Counted from the stretch's first letter, positions 41,838-52,558 are shown. The stretch: DNA of 64,000 bases from Streptomyces capillispiralis (GCF_007829875.1 NZ_VIWV01000001.1:3876501-3940500), one strand, 5' to 3'. Translations and numbers: made by a program. The notes: generated by a model not told the origin, from the letters alone.

Positions 41838-42487
41838 CGCACCTCGCCCCGGGCCAGGTGGGAGAACCAGCCGACGTGCCGGTGGACGACCGCGACGGCC
41901 GCCTCCGGATCGCCGGAGCGCAGCGCCTGAAGGATCTCGCCGTGCTCGGCGAGGGTCTTGGCGATGCGGTCGGGATGGGAGTGCATCACGGCGACCCCCA
42001 TGCGCAGCTGGCGGTCGCGGAGTTGGTCGTAGAGGCGGGAGAGGATCTCGTTGCCGCCGCTGCGCACGATCTCGGCGTGGAAGCACCGGTCGGTGACGGC
42101 GGCCGCGGCGAAGTCCCCGGCGGCCGCCTGCTCCCGCTGCCGGTCGAGCAGCAGCTCCAGGCGCTCGATGAGTCCGGGCGGGGCGGGCACGGCCTTCCTC
42201 GCGGCATGCTCCTCGACGAGCAGCCGCGTCTCCACCACGTCGGCGATCTCCTGGGCGGAGACCGGCAGGACGAGAGCGCCCTTCTTGGGGTAGAGCCTGA
42301 TCAGGCCCTCGACCTCCAGGCGCAGCAGCGCCTCGCGCACGGGGGTCCGCGAGACGCCCACGGCCTCCGCCAGCTCCCCCTCGGTGAGCAGCGTCCCGCC
42401 CTCGTAACGGCGGTCCAGGACGCCCTGCTTGACGTGGGTGTAGACGCGGTCGGCGGCGGGCGGTTGCTTCACGGCGGCCAGGCTCAT
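41834..42487 (-). CDS. GntR-family regulator (FCD/FadR type)
   Basis: Transcription factor of 217 residues. Winged HTH at 15-75 (LLTEGELAEAVGVSRTPVREALLRLEVEGLI) and an all-helical FCD ligand domain (residues 85-210) with the metal-binding pattern CFHAEIVRSGG, VMHSHP and AEHGEILQAL. It probably represses its own operon with the MFS transporter in response to a carboxylate-type ligand. There is no Shine-Dalgarno; TATCCT ends 6 nt before the ATG, consistent with a leaderless transcript. It overlaps the MFS gene by 4 nt. Confidence 0.9.
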   Translation of the reverse strand: MSLAAVKQPPAADRVYTHVKQGVLDRRYEGGTLLTEGELAEAVGVSRTPVREALLRLEVEGLIRLYPKKGALVLPVSAQEIADVVETRLLVEEHAARKAVPAPPGLIERLELLLDRQREQAAAGDFAAAAVTDRCFHAEIVRSGGNEILSRLYDQLRDRQLRMGVAVMHSHPDRIAKTLAEHGEILQALRSGDPEAAVAVVHRHVGWFSHLARGEVR

Positions 42488-42683
42488 GCCGACAGGATAG
42501 ATACAACACGTACGCATGGAAGTATCCGTCCACGATGCGGACCGACTCACCCCCGGGAAAGTGACCCGCTTCACGTACAACCCTCCGCCGTCGGCGTGCG
42601 TCAGACAGGTGCGGCTCCCTTGCGGGCCGTGCTGCACCTCCGTCGCACCACTGGGGAATTTCAACTCAATCGGGGTACCTCAC

Positions 42684-43583
42684 TTGAATACCGGCATTCA
42701 GGGCATCCGCCTCCGCAGAGCCGTCGGCGTCGCCGTGACCACCGGCGCCGTGCTCGCGTCCGGGGCCCTCCACGCGGCGCCCGCGCAGGCCGCCGCCGCA
42801 CCCACGATCGTCGCCAAGGGCGGCTACGTGATGAACAACGGGAACGGAAAGTCGCTTTACACCAAGGCGGCGGACACGCGTCGCTCGACCGGTTCGACGA
42901 CGAAGATCATGACCGCGAAGGTCGTGCTGGCGCAGAAGAACCTGAACCTGGACGCCAAGGTCACCATCCAGATGGCCTACAGCGACTACATCGTGAAGCA
43001 CAACGCCTCGTCGGCCCGCCTGATCGTCGGCGACAAGGTCACCGTGCGCCAGCTGCTGTACGGGCTGATGCTGCCGTCCGGCTGCGACGCGGCGTACGCG
43101 CTCGCGGACAAGTTCGGCTCGGGCTCGACGCGGTCCGCCCGGGTGAAGTCGTTCATCGGCAAGATGAACGCGGAGGCGAAGAAGCTGGGCCTGAAGAACA
43201 CCAGCTTCGACTCGTTCGACGGCATCGGCAACGGCAAGAACTACTCGACGCCGCGCGATCTGACGAAGATCGCGAGCAGCGCGATGAAGAGTTCCACGTT
43301 CCGCTCGATCGTGAAGACGAAGAAGTACACGGCGAAGACCATCACCAAGACGGGCAGCACCCGCACGATGGCGCCGTGGACCAACACGAACACGCTGCTC
43401 AGCAACTACAGCGGCACGATCGGCGTGAAGACCGGCTCCGGCCCGGAGGCCAAGTACTGCCTGGTCTTCGCCGCGACGAGGAACGGCAAGACCGTCATCG
43501 GCACGGTCCTCGCCTCCTCCTCCGCCGCCCAGCGCGAGAAGGACGCCAAGCAGCTCCTGAGCTACGGCTTCGGCAAGGCCTGA
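42684..43583 (+). CDS. D-alanyl-D-alanine carboxypeptidase (S11, secreted)
   Basis: Penicillin-binding protein of 299 residues that trims the pentapeptide of cell-wall peptidoglycan. The signal sequence (RLRRAVGVAVTTGAVLASGALHAAPAQA) ends near residue 38. The active-site motifs are SxxK as GSTTKIM, SxN replaced by Ser-Gly-Cys in LMLPSGCDAA, and KTG in IGVKTGSGPEAKYC. The C-terminal beta domain and membrane helix of longer DacA proteins are missing, so it should be released. The TTG at 42684 follows GGGG by about 10 nt; the frame is open to 42516 but lacks a signal sequence if started there. Confidence 0.9.
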   Translation: MNTGIQGIRLRRAVGVAVTTGAVLASGALHAAPAQAAAAPTIVAKGGYVMNNGNGKSLYTKAADTRRSTGSTTKIMTAKVVLAQKNLNLDAKVTIQMAYSDYIVKHNASSARLIVGDKVTVRQLLYGLMLPSGCDAAYALADKFGSGSTRSARVKSFIGKMNAEAKKLGLKNTSFDSFDGIGNGKNYSTPRDLTKIASSAMKSSTFRSIVKTKKYTAKTITKTGSTRTMAPWTNTNTLLSNYSGTIGVKTGSGPEAKYCLVFAATRNGKTVIGTVLASSSAAQREKDAKQLLSYGFGKA

Positions 43584-43610
43584 GTCCGCACCCGCACCAC
43601 CGCACGCCCC

Positions 43611-43642
43611 GAAGGGGCCCGTCACCGCCGACGGGCCCCTTC
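43611..43642 (+). terminator. Terminator after the carboxypeptidase gene
   Basis: GAAGGGGCCCGTC and its complement (13 bp) with a 6-nt loop, 28 nt after the stop. Confidence 0.85.
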
Positions 43643-43781
43643 CGCGCGTGGGTGGCCATACCCCCTCCCGTCGGCCGGGACGGGAGTTTTCGCTCACCTT
43701 CGCTCGCAGTCGTGAACATCCCTGAACCGGCTGGCATATGCCCTCCGCACAGCTCTACGTTCCGCGACGGAGGTGGTTCAC

Positions 43782-44822
43782 ATGAACGAACCGAGCAACC
43801 GGCCCCAGCGGGCCGAGCAGCACGACGCGATCGACGTCAGTGACTTCGTGTACGCGGCTACCGGCGCGCGGGTGCGCAGGCTGACCATGCCGGACGGAAC
43901 GCACTGGTTCCCGGCGGTGGACGTGTGCAGGGAACTGGGGCACACCAACGCCCGGCAGGCACTCTCGGACCATGTCCCGGACGAACACCGAGAGAATCTC
44001 GAGACCGTCACCGGAACTTACGGTCTCGGCGTTCCCGCAGGCAGGGAGTGGCGTCGAGACCTGAACGTCATCTCTCTCCAGGGCCTGATCCTGCTCGTCA
44101 ACGCCTGCACCAAGCCGGCCTGCGCGCCCTTCAAGCAATGGGCCGCCGAAGTCATCGAGACCGTGCAGCGCGAGGGTTCGTACTCCCTCGACGAGGCCGA
44201 GGTGCAACCCCCCGAACCCGGCGCCCCCGTCGCCTACGCCATGCCGGAACAGGTCGCCGAGGCCATCGTCCGGCTCGAGGCGCACAACCTCCAGCTGGAC
44301 GAGGAGCTGGCCAACGGTCAGCGTGCATCGATCGCGTTGCAAACGCAGATGGTGGCCATGCAAAGGGAGGCGTTGGCCGTGCAGCAGGAGATGCTGGACA
44401 CGCAGCGGGAGACGCTGGCCATGCAGCGGGAGATGCTGGGCACGCAACAGGCCACCGTCGCCGTGCAGCAGGCCATGGTCCGGGCGGTGGAGCGCATCGC
44501 GGACCGGTTCGACGCCCTCGCCCTGCGGGGCCGGGAGCCCCGGAGCCCCGTCACCGCGCTGCCCACCACGGAGTCCCTGCTGGCCGACTGGCGGCAGCGG
44601 CTGTCCGTGACGGAGGACGTGTGGACGGTGGCCGTGTTCATCGCCCCCGTGCTCGTCGAACAGGGGGAGCTGCGCGAGCCGCTGGAGTCGATCGCCGCCC
44701 GTACCGGGCTGTCCGTGCGCCGCGTCAACGAGTGCCTGCGGCTGCTGCGCAAGCACGCCTGCATCCACTCGCGGGGCGGGGCCGAGGACGGGGCCCCGGT
44801 GTACGTGCTGCACCAGGTCTGA
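43782..44822 (+). CDS. BRO-N domain protein with heptad repeats and winged-helix end
   Basis: Protein of 346 residues. Residues 18-125 are a BRO-N (phage antirepressor-type) DNA-binding domain: WFPAVDVCRELGHTNARQALSDHV, then VISLQGLILLVNACTKPACAPFKQWAAEVIETVQREG. Residues 165-240 form a long coiled coil of 7-residue units such as MQREALA-VQQEMLD-TQRETLA-MQREMLG. Residues 265-340 look like a winged helix (LESIAARTGLSVRRVNECLRLLRKHAC). ATG with GGAGGTGG upstream. BRO-N proteins are viral, but there are no other phage genes here and Streptomyces carries many such chromosomal copies, so it is probably a domesticated regulator. Confidence 0.85.
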   Translation: MNEPSNRPQRAEQHDAIDVSDFVYAATGARVRRLTMPDGTHWFPAVDVCRELGHTNARQALSDHVPDEHRENLETVTGTYGLGVPAGREWRRDLNVISLQGLILLVNACTKPACAPFKQWAAEVIETVQREGSYSLDEAEVQPPEPGAPVAYAMPEQVAEAIVRLEAHNLQLDEELANGQRASIALQTQMVAMQREALAVQQEMLDTQRETLAMQREMLGTQQATVAVQQAMVRAVERIADRFDALALRGREPRSPVTALPTTESLLADWRQRLSVTEDVWTVAVFIAPVLVEQGELREPLESIAARTGLSVRRVNECLRLLRKHACIHSRGGAEDGAPVYVLHQV

Positions 44823-44837
44823 GCCCGGCACGGCAGA

Positions 44838-44870
44838 AGGGGCGTCGCAACTCCAACTTGCGGCGCCCCT
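44838..44870. terminator. Terminator between BRO-N gene and bkd operon 1
   Basis: AGGGGCG-T-CGCAA pairs with TTGCG-G-CGCCCCT (12 pairs plus one G-T wobble), 8-nt loop, 16 nt after the BRO-N stop. Confidence 0.8.
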
Positions 44871-44899
44871 CCCGTCATGAACCTACCCGGTCCGTGCCC

Positions 44900-46354
44900 T
44901 CACGCCCAGCTGATCAACCGCTTCGGGTGTTCCAGGATCGCGGCCACGTCGGCCAGGACCTTGGAGCCCAACTCGCCGTCGACCAGGCGGTGGTCGAAGG
45001 AGAGGGCCAGCGTGGTCACCTGGCGGGGCTTCACCTTGCCCTTGTGGACCCACGGCTGGAGCTTGATCGCGCCGACCGCGAGGATCGCGGACTCGCCGGG
45101 GTTGAGGATCGGCGTGCCGGTGTCGACGCCGAAGACGCCGACGTTGGTGATCGTCACCGTGCCGCCCTGCATCGCCGCCGGGGACGTCTTGCCCTCGCGG
45201 GCCGTGGACACCAGTTCGCCCAGGGACTCGGCCAGTTGCGGCAGCGTCTTGGCGTGGGCGTCCTTGATGTTCGGGACGATCAGGCCGCGCGGGGTGGCCG
45301 CCGCGATGCCCAGGTTGACGTAGTGCTTGACCACGATCTCCTGGGCGGCCTCGTCCCACGACGCGTTGATGTCGGGGTTGCGCCTGATCGCGACCAGCAG
45401 CGCCTTGGCGATCAGCAGCAGGGGGTTCACGCGCAGGCCCGTGAACTCCTTGTCCTGCTTGAGCTCCTCGACCAGCTTCATCGTGCGCGTCACGTCGACC
45501 GTCACGAACTCGGTGACGTGCGGGGCGGTGAACGCCGAGCCGACCATCGCCGCCGCCGTCGCCTTGCGCACCCCCTTGACCGGGACGCGGGTCTCGCGCG
45601 CGGTGTCGTACGACGCCGGCGCGACGGACGCGGCGGGCGCGGGGGCAGGGGCCGGGACGGCGGCGGGGGCCTCCGGGGCGGCCGGCTGCGCCGCCGCCAC
45701 CGCCGCGTGGACGTCCTCGCGGGTGATGATGCCGTCCGGGCCGGTCGGGGTGACCGTGGCCAGGTCGACGCCCAGGTCCTTCGCGAGCTTGCGCACCGGG
45801 GGCTTGGCCAGCGGGCGCGACGCCCCCGCGACCGGAGCCGGAGCCGCAGCCGGAGCCGGAGCCTGAGCCGCGGCCGCCGCGTGGCCGTTCAGCTCCTGCT
45901 GGACGGCGGCCGCCGCCTGCTGGGCCGCGGCGTCCGGGGCCGCCGCCTTGCGGGGGCGGCGGCGGGTGGAGGACGTCGCCACGCCGTAACCCACCAGGAC
46001 GGGCTGGCGGGCCGCCGGCTCGGCCTTCGGCTCCTCGGCCACCGGTTCCGGCGCGGCGGCCGGTGCGGGCGCCGCCGCCTCCGGGGCGGCGCCGCCGGAG
46101 ACGTCCACCGCGATGATCGACGTGCCCACGTCGACCGTGGTGCCCTCGGGGAAGTGCAGCGCGCGCACCACCCCGTCGTAGGGGATGGGCAGTTCGACGG
46201 CCGCCTTCGCCGTCTCGACCTCGCAGACCACCTGGCCGTCGGTGACCGTGTCGCCGGGCTGGACGTACCACTTGAGGATCTCGGCCTCGGTCAGGCCCTC
46301 GCCCACGTCCGGCATCTTGAACTCGCGTACGGACGCGTCCGTCATCGTCGTCAC
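44900..46354 (-). CDS. bkdC: Branched-chain 2-oxoacid dehydrogenase E2 (acyltransferase)
   Basis: Core of the complex that converts branched-chain 2-oxoacids to the acyl-CoA starters used for branched fatty acids and polyketides. 484 residues. Lipoyl domain at 10-85 with the lipoyl Lys in EVETAKAAVE; Ala/Pro linker; peripheral-subunit-binding domain near 180-220 (VRKLAKDLGVDLATVTPTGPDG); catalytic domain from 255 with SFDHRLVDGE near the end (His/Asp). The GTG at 46354 has AGGAGAGGG just upstream; the ATG three codons later is the alternative. It lies 10 nt after the E1beta gene, so it is the last gene of the operon. Confidence 0.93.
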   Translation of the reverse strand: MTTMTDASVREFKMPDVGEGLTEAEILKWYVQPGDTVTDGQVVCEVETAKAAVELPIPYDGVVRALHFPEGTTVDVGTSIIAVDVSGGAAPEAAAPAPAAAPEPVAEEPKAEPAARQPVLVGYGVATSSTRRRPRKAAAPDAAAQQAAAAVQQELNGHAAAAAQAPAPAAAPAPVAGASRPLAKPPVRKLAKDLGVDLATVTPTGPDGIITREDVHAAVAAAQPAAPEAPAAVPAPAPAPAASVAPASYDTARETRVPVKGVRKATAAAMVGSAFTAPHVTEFVTVDVTRTMKLVEELKQDKEFTGLRVNPLLLIAKALLVAIRRNPDINASWDEAAQEIVVKHYVNLGIAAATPRGLIVPNIKDAHAKTLPQLAESLGELVSTAREGKTSPAAMQGGTVTITNVGVFGVDTGTPILNPGESAILAVGAIKLQPWVHKGKVKPRQVTTLALSFDHRLVDGELGSKVLADVAAILEHPKRLISWA

Positions 46355-46364
46355 GACCCTCTCC

Positions 46365-47342
46365 TCAGTACGCCAGCGAGCGGTCGACGGCATCGAGCAC
46401 CCGGTCCAGGTCCGGGAGGTAGGACTCCTCCAGGCGGGCCGGCGGGTACGGGGCGTGGTAGCCGCCCACCCGCAGCACCGGGGCCTCCAGGTGGTAGAAG
46501 CAGCGCTCCGTGATCCGCGCGGCGATCTCCGCGCCGGAACCGAAGAAGACCGGTGCCTCGTGGACGACGACCAGCCGGCGCGTCTTCTCCACCGACCTCT
46601 GGATCGCGTCGAAGTCGATCGGGGAAACCGACCGCAGGTCGAGGACCTCCAGGGAGCGGCCCTCCTCGGCCGCCGCACCGGCGACCTCCTGGCAGAGCTT
46701 CACCATGGGGCCGTACGCGGCGAGCGTCAGGTCCGTGCCCTCGCGCACCACGCGGGCGGCGTGCAGCGGGCCGGGGATCGCCTCGGTGTCGACCTCGCCC
46801 TTGTCCCAGTAGCGCCGCTTGGGCTCGAAGAAGATCACCGGGTCGTCGCTCTGGACGGCCTGCTGCATCATCCAGTACGCGTCCGACGCGTTGGACGGGC
46901 TGACGATCTTCAGGCCCGCGACATGCGCGAACAGCGACTCCGGGGACTCGGAGTGGTGCTCCACCGCGCCGATGCCGCCGCCGTAGGGGATGCGCACGAC
47001 GACGGGGAGCTTGACCTTGCCCAGCGAGCGGGCGTGCATCTTCGCGAGCTGCGTGACGATCTGGTCGTACGCCGGGAAGACGAAGCCGTCGAACTGGATC
47101 TCCACCACCGGGCGGTAGCCGCGCAGGGCCAGGCCGATCGCCGTGCCGACGATGCCCGACTCGGCGAGCGGGGTGTCGATGACACGGCTCTCGCCGAAGT
47201 CCTTCTGCAGTCCGTCCGTCACCCGGAACACGCCGCCGAGCTTGCCGACGTCCTCACCCATGACGAGGACCTTGGGGTCCGCGTCCAGGGCACGCCGCAG
47301 CGACTCGTTGATCGCCTTGGCCAGGGCCATCTTCTCAGCCAT
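46365..47342 (-). CDS. bkdB: Branched-chain 2-oxoacid dehydrogenase E1 beta
   Basis: Beta subunit of the ThDP-dependent E1, 325 residues. Typical motifs are MGEDVGKLGGVFRVTDGL, DTPLAESGIVGTAIGLAL (with the catalytic Glu), VRIPYGGGIGAVEHHSESPE and FEPKRRYW. It decarboxylates branched-chain 2-oxoacids together with E1alpha. The ATG begins 1 nt after the E1alpha stop (TGA-G-ATG), so the subunits are translationally coupled in equimolar order. Length and domain order are normal. Confidence 0.95.
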   Translation of the reverse strand: MAEKMALAKAINESLRRALDADPKVLVMGEDVGKLGGVFRVTDGLQKDFGESRVIDTPLAESGIVGTAIGLALRGYRPVVEIQFDGFVFPAYDQIVTQLAKMHARSLGKVKLPVVVRIPYGGGIGAVEHHSESPESLFAHVAGLKIVSPSNASDAYWMMQQAVQSDDPVIFFEPKRRYWDKGEVDTEAIPGPLHAARVVREGTDLTLAAYGPMVKLCQEVAGAAAEEGRSLEVLDLRSVSPIDFDAIQRSVEKTRRLVVVHEAPVFFGSGAEIAARITERCFYHLEAPVLRVGGYHAPYPPARLEESYLPDLDRVLDAVDRSLAY

Positions 47343-47343
47343 C

Positions 47344-48549
47344 TCACTTACCCCCGTCTTCGTCCGCGAACGACGCCTGGTAGGCGGCGAACTGCGCCCG
47401 CTCCTCGTCCACGAGCGCGTGACCGTCCGCGTACACGTTCTCGAAGATGGCGAAGTGGTCCGGGTCCGGCATGGCACGGACCGCTTCGCGCACTCGTTTG
47501 CCCAACGCCTCGCTCTCGGCCTCCAGTTCCGCGAAGAATCCCTCGTCCGCGTGGTGTGCGGACTCCAGGTGGCGGCGAAGGCGCAGGATCGGGTCCTTGG
47601 CCTCCCAGGCGGCCCGCTCGTCGTCGTGGCGGTAGCGGGTGGGGTCGTCGGAGGTGGTGTGCGCGCCCATGCGGTACGTGAACGCCTCGACCAACGTCGG
47701 GCCCTCACCGGCGCGGGCCCGCTCCAGGGCCCACTTGGTGACGGCGAGGTTCGCCAGCACGTCGTTGCCGTCCACGCGGACGCCCGGGAAGCCGTAGCCC
47801 TGAGCGCGCTGGTACAGCGGCACGCGGGACTGCTTCTCGGTCGGCTCGGAGATCGCCCACTGGTTGTTCTGGCAGAAGAACACCACCGGGGCGTTGTAGA
47901 CCGCGGAGAAGGTGAAGGCCTCGGCCACGTCGCCCTGGCTGGAGGCGCCGTCGCCGAAGTAGGCGATCACCGCGCTGTCCGCGCCGTCCTTGGCGACGCC
48001 CATCGCGTACCCCGTGGCGTGCAGGGTCTGGGAGCCGATGACGATCGTGTACAGGTGGAAGTTGTTGCCGTTGGGGTCCCAGCCGCCGTTGTTCACACCG
48101 CGGAACATGCCGAGCAGGTTGGCCGGGTCCACTCCGCGGCACCAGGCGACGCCGTGTTCGCGGTAGGTGGGGAAGACGTAGTCGTCGTCGCGCAGGGCCC
48201 GGCCGGAGCCGATCTGCGCCGCCTCCTGTCCGAGCAGCGAGGCCCACAGGCCCAGCTCGCCCTGGCGCTGAAGGGAGGTGGCCTCGGCGTCGAAGCGTCG
48301 GGTGAGCACCATGTCGCGGTACAGGCCGCGCAGCTCCTCGGCGGTGATGCCGTCGACGTAACCGTCGAACTGTGCGTTCTTGACGCGCTTGCCCTCGGGC
48401 GTCAGCAGCTGGACGAGGGCGGGCTCGGTGCTCTTCTTGGCGCCGACGGCCTTTTTGGTCGTGCTGGTGGTGCGCTTGGTGCCGGTGGTGCCGGCCTTCG
48501 TTCCGGCGCTGCGTCGCGGTGTGCGCGCGGCAGTGCTCTCCACGGTCAC
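47344..48549 (-). CDS. bkdA: Branched-chain 2-oxoacid dehydrogenase E1 alpha
   Basis: Alpha subunit of E1, 401 residues, binding thiamine diphosphate through GDGASSQGDVAEAFTFSAVYNAPVVFFCQNN (GDG-x-NN motif). Other hallmarks are LLGQEAAQIGSGRAL, PTYREHGVAWCRG and TYRMGAHTTSDDPTRYR, the phosphorylation-loop region of mitochondrial counterparts. The N-terminal 40 residues are an unusual Lys/Thr/Arg-rich extension (TKAGTTGTKRTTSTTKK), probably disordered. The GTG start has GGAGGAG 6 nt upstream. It is first in the operon; a perfect 14-bp palindrome 197 nt upstream is a likely operator. Confidence 0.95.
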   Translation of the reverse strand: MTVESTAARTPRRSAGTKAGTTGTKRTTSTTKKAVGAKKSTEPALVQLLTPEGKRVKNAQFDGYVDGITAEELRGLYRDMVLTRRFDAEATSLQRQGELGLWASLLGQEAAQIGSGRALRDDDYVFPTYREHGVAWCRGVDPANLLGMFRGVNNGGWDPNGNNFHLYTIVIGSQTLHATGYAMGVAKDGADSAVIAYFGDGASSQGDVAEAFTFSAVYNAPVVFFCQNNQWAISEPTEKQSRVPLYQRAQGYGFPGVRVDGNDVLANLAVTKWALERARAGEGPTLVEAFTYRMGAHTTSDDPTRYRHDDERAAWEAKDPILRLRRHLESAHHADEGFFAELEAESEALGKRVREAVRAMPDPDHFAIFENVYADGHALVDEERAQFAAYQASFADEDGGK

Positions 48550-48904
48550 GTGTGCTCCTCCGTCGGTCCGGCCCCCGGGGTTGCCGGTAGGCCAGTGCGG
48601 CTCACCTGTTACTCGACCACCGGGCACGGGGTGGGTGCCACTCGGCCGGGAACAGGCGTGACAGGTGCCCCGGCGAGCGCCCTGCAAGAGGCACGGTACC
48701 CAGTGCTCCACATTTCTGTGAAACCCCATCTGACCTGCGATTTTGCTTGGATATCCAAGTAAATCGGGGACGGTCCTGAAGGTGCGCTGGTCACAGCCTT
48801 GCAGGCTGCCGGAGCAACGGCACGTTATCCCGGGCACCCCGGACACGGGAAGGGTCGAGTTTCGCGACACCACCCGCGCGGGGGCCGCCCGGCGGAGGAG
48901 AGGG
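48550..48904. other. Intergenic region upstream of bkd operon 1
   Basis: 355 bases between the bkdA start and the stop of the minus-strand Ser/Thr kinase, with no gene on either strand. It is less G/C-rich around 48715-48765, where the 14-bp palindrome lies, and should hold the bkd promoter. No hairpin terminator for the kinase gene was found. Confidence 0.6.
48746..48759. promoter_or_regulatory. Perfect 14-bp palindrome, likely bkd operator
   Basis: CTTGGATATCCAAG in an A/T-rich pocket 197 nt upstream of bkdA. Its size and AT centre suit an Lrp/AsnC-family dimer, the class that controls bkd genes in Streptomyces. No Lrp gene is in the window. Confidence 0.6.
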
Positions 48905-50545
<1,641 letters not shown>

Positions 50546-50902
50546 CAGTCCTCGCCGTCGTTTCTGCCCGCGGTGCGCGCGGTGTTGTTACGGTCTCCGT
50601 CGGCCACGCTACAGCCTTCGCGGGGGCCTCCGGTCCGAGACGGACTGCCAGGACCGGCACGGGACGGACCGGCCATGAAACCCTCACTCCGTACTGTCGT
50701 GCAAATTCGGTGTACCGGTCGTACGACCCCTGTAACGCTTCCGCGACGCTTCTTTCGCGTACGGTCACGGAACGGGCACCACGCTTGACGTGTCAGTGCC
50801 CTCGGGCAGACTTGGCCGGGAATAGCACATTGGATCTACGACGAAGCGGTCGACGAAGAGTCACGGACGGCGGCGCCGGAGAGGCTACGGGGGACGCGGA
50901 AC
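50546..50902. other. Divergent promoter region between two kinases
   Basis: 357 bases with no gene. A plausible plus-strand promoter is TTGACG (50785) with 17 nt to AGACTT (50808). No strong element was recognised for the minus-strand kinase. Confidence 0.5.
50785..50813 (+). promoter_or_regulatory. Promoter candidate of the plus-strand kinase
   Basis: TTGACG -35 hexamer, 17-nt spacer and AGACTT, about 90 nt before the ATG at 50903. Confidence 0.45.
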
Positions 50903-52558
50903 ATGAGCCAGGACGGCGCGACGGGCCGGTACGCGGGGCGGGCGCTCGCCGGCGGACGGTACCAACTCCGGGACCTGCTCGGCCAGGGTGGCATGGCGTC
51001 GGTGCACCTCGCCTACGACAGCGTGCTCGACCGCCAGGTCGCGATCAAGACGTTGCACACGGAACTCGGCCGGGAACAGGCCTTCCGTGAGCGCTTCCGC
51101 CGCGAGGCCCAGTCCGTGGCGAAGCTCACGCACACCAACATCGTCTCGGTCTTCGACACCGGCGAGGACGACGTGGACGGCATGACGACGCCGTACATCG
51201 TCATGGAGTACGTCGAGGGCCGCCCGCTGGGCTCCGTGCTGGACGAGGACGTGCGGCAGCAGGGCGCGATGCCCGCCGACAAGGCGCTGAAGATCACCGC
51301 GGACGTGCTGGCGGCGCTGGAGATCAGCCACGAGATGGGGCTGGTCCACCGCGACATCAAGCCGGGCAACGTGATGATGACCAAGCGCGGCGTGGTCAAG
51401 GTGATGGACTTCGGCATCGCCCGCGCCATGCAGTCCGGTGTGACGTCGATGACGCAGACCGGCATGGTCGTCGGCACCCCGCAGTACCTCTCGCCGGAGC
51501 AGGCCCTCGGCCGCGGTGTCGACGCCCGCTCCGACCTGTACTCGGTCGGCATCATGCTGTTCCAACTGGTCACCGGGCGGCTGCCGTTCGAGGCGGACTC
51601 GCCGCTGGCCATCGCGTACGCGCACGTGCAGGAGGAGCCGCCGACCGCGTCCTCCATCAACCGGGCGCTGCCGCCGGCCGTGGACGCGCTGATCGCCCGC
51701 GCGCTGAAGAAGAACCCCAACGAGCGTTTCCCCAGCGCGGAGTCGATGCGCGGGGAGTGCCTGCGGGTGGCGCAGTCCTTCCAGGCGGCGCCGCCGAGCA
51801 TCGTCCCCGGCGCGCAGGCGCAGAGCGGCGCGGGCGTCGGCTCCGCGGTGTTCCCGCCGGTCGGCCAGGGCACCCCGGCCCCCACGGGCAACGTGCAGAC
51901 GCCGTACCAGCCGACGCCGGCGCCGCACCAGAACCCGTACGGCACCCCGGCACCCTCCGCGCCCTCCCCGGCGTACGGCTACCCGCAGCAGGGCGGCTAC
52001 CAGACGCCCGCCTCGGCGGCGTACTCCCCGCAGCAGGGTCCCTCGACGCCGCCGCCCTACAACATCACGCCCCAGACTCCGGCGTCGGGCGGTGCGCGCG
52101 GCGGCCGGAACAAGTCGGTGATCATCGGTTCGGTCGTCGTCTCCCTGGTCGCCGTCGGCGGCCTGATCACCGCCCTGATGATGAACGGCGGCGAAAAGGA
52201 GCCGCAGGGCGGCGGGGGCGGCACCCCCTCGGCGACGGCGTCGACGGGCAAGGCGGAGGGCTACCGCGGGCCCGACACGTCGAAGGAGATCGACAAGGAG
52301 GAGTGCGAGGAGCCGCAGGAGTCGTACAACGACCCCGAGAAGATCCGGCTCCCCAACTTCAAGTTCAAGTACATCGGCTCGGTGAAGGAGTGCCTCCAGG
52401 CCGCCGGCTGGGGCGACTTCAAGATCGTCAAGGTCGACGAGAACACCTACGGCGAGGGCTCCGTGCGGGACCAGTTCCCGCCCGCCGGCACGGACGTCGA
52501 CCCCGAGAACATGCCGGAGATCACCTTCAAGGTCTCGACGGGGAACCCCCCGTCCTGA
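50903..52558 (+). CDS. Membrane Ser/Thr protein kinase with one PASTA-like domain
   Basis: PknB-type kinase of 551 residues. Kinase domain at 16-280 (LGQGGMASVHLAYD, VAIKTLH, HRDIKPGN, DFGIARAM, GTPQYLSPEQAL). A Pro/Gln/Tyr-rich linker (residues 330-395, PYQPTPAPHQNPYGTP) leads to one membrane helix near 410-430 (SVIIGSVVVSLVAVGGLITALMM). The 120-residue external part ends with a PASTA-like fold (IRLPNFKFKYIGSVKECLQAAG, then VRDQFPPAGTDVDPENMPEITF), the class that binds peptidoglycan or lipid II. Such kinases couple the cell wall state to phosphorylation. It is 40% or so similar to its divergent neighbour by eye, suggesting an old duplication. Confidence 0.92.
   Translation: MSQDGATGRYAGRALAGGRYQLRDLLGQGGMASVHLAYDSVLDRQVAIKTLHTELGREQAFRERFRREAQSVAKLTHTNIVSVFDTGEDDVDGMTTPYIVMEYVEGRPLGSVLDEDVRQQGAMPADKALKITADVLAALEISHEMGLVHRDIKPGNVMMTKRGVVKVMDFGIARAMQSGVTSMTQTGMVVGTPQYLSPEQALGRGVDARSDLYSVGIMLFQLVTGRLPFEADSPLAIAYAHVQEEPPTASSINRALPPAVDALIARALKKNPNERFPSAESMRGECLRVAQSFQAAPPSIVPGAQAQSGAGVGSAVFPPVGQGTPAPTGNVQTPYQPTPAPHQNPYGTPAPSAPSPAYGYPQQGGYQTPASAAYSPQQGPSTPPPYNITPQTPASGGARGGRNKSVIIGSVVVSLVAVGGLITALMMNGGEKEPQGGGGGTPSATASTGKAEGYRGPDTSKEIDKEECEEPQESYNDPEKIRLPNFKFKYIGSVKECLQAAGWGDFKIVKVDENTYGEGSVRDQFPPAGTDVDPENMPEITFKVSTGNPPS

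Noticed and set aside
42516..42683. N-terminal extension of the carboxypeptidase to an ATG
   Set aside because: It would bury the signal peptide 56 residues into the protein; the TTG start places it at the N-terminus.
43782..44822. Prophage signalled by the BRO-N gene
   Set aside because: No integrase, capsid, lysis or att repeats nearby; neighbours are housekeeping genes.
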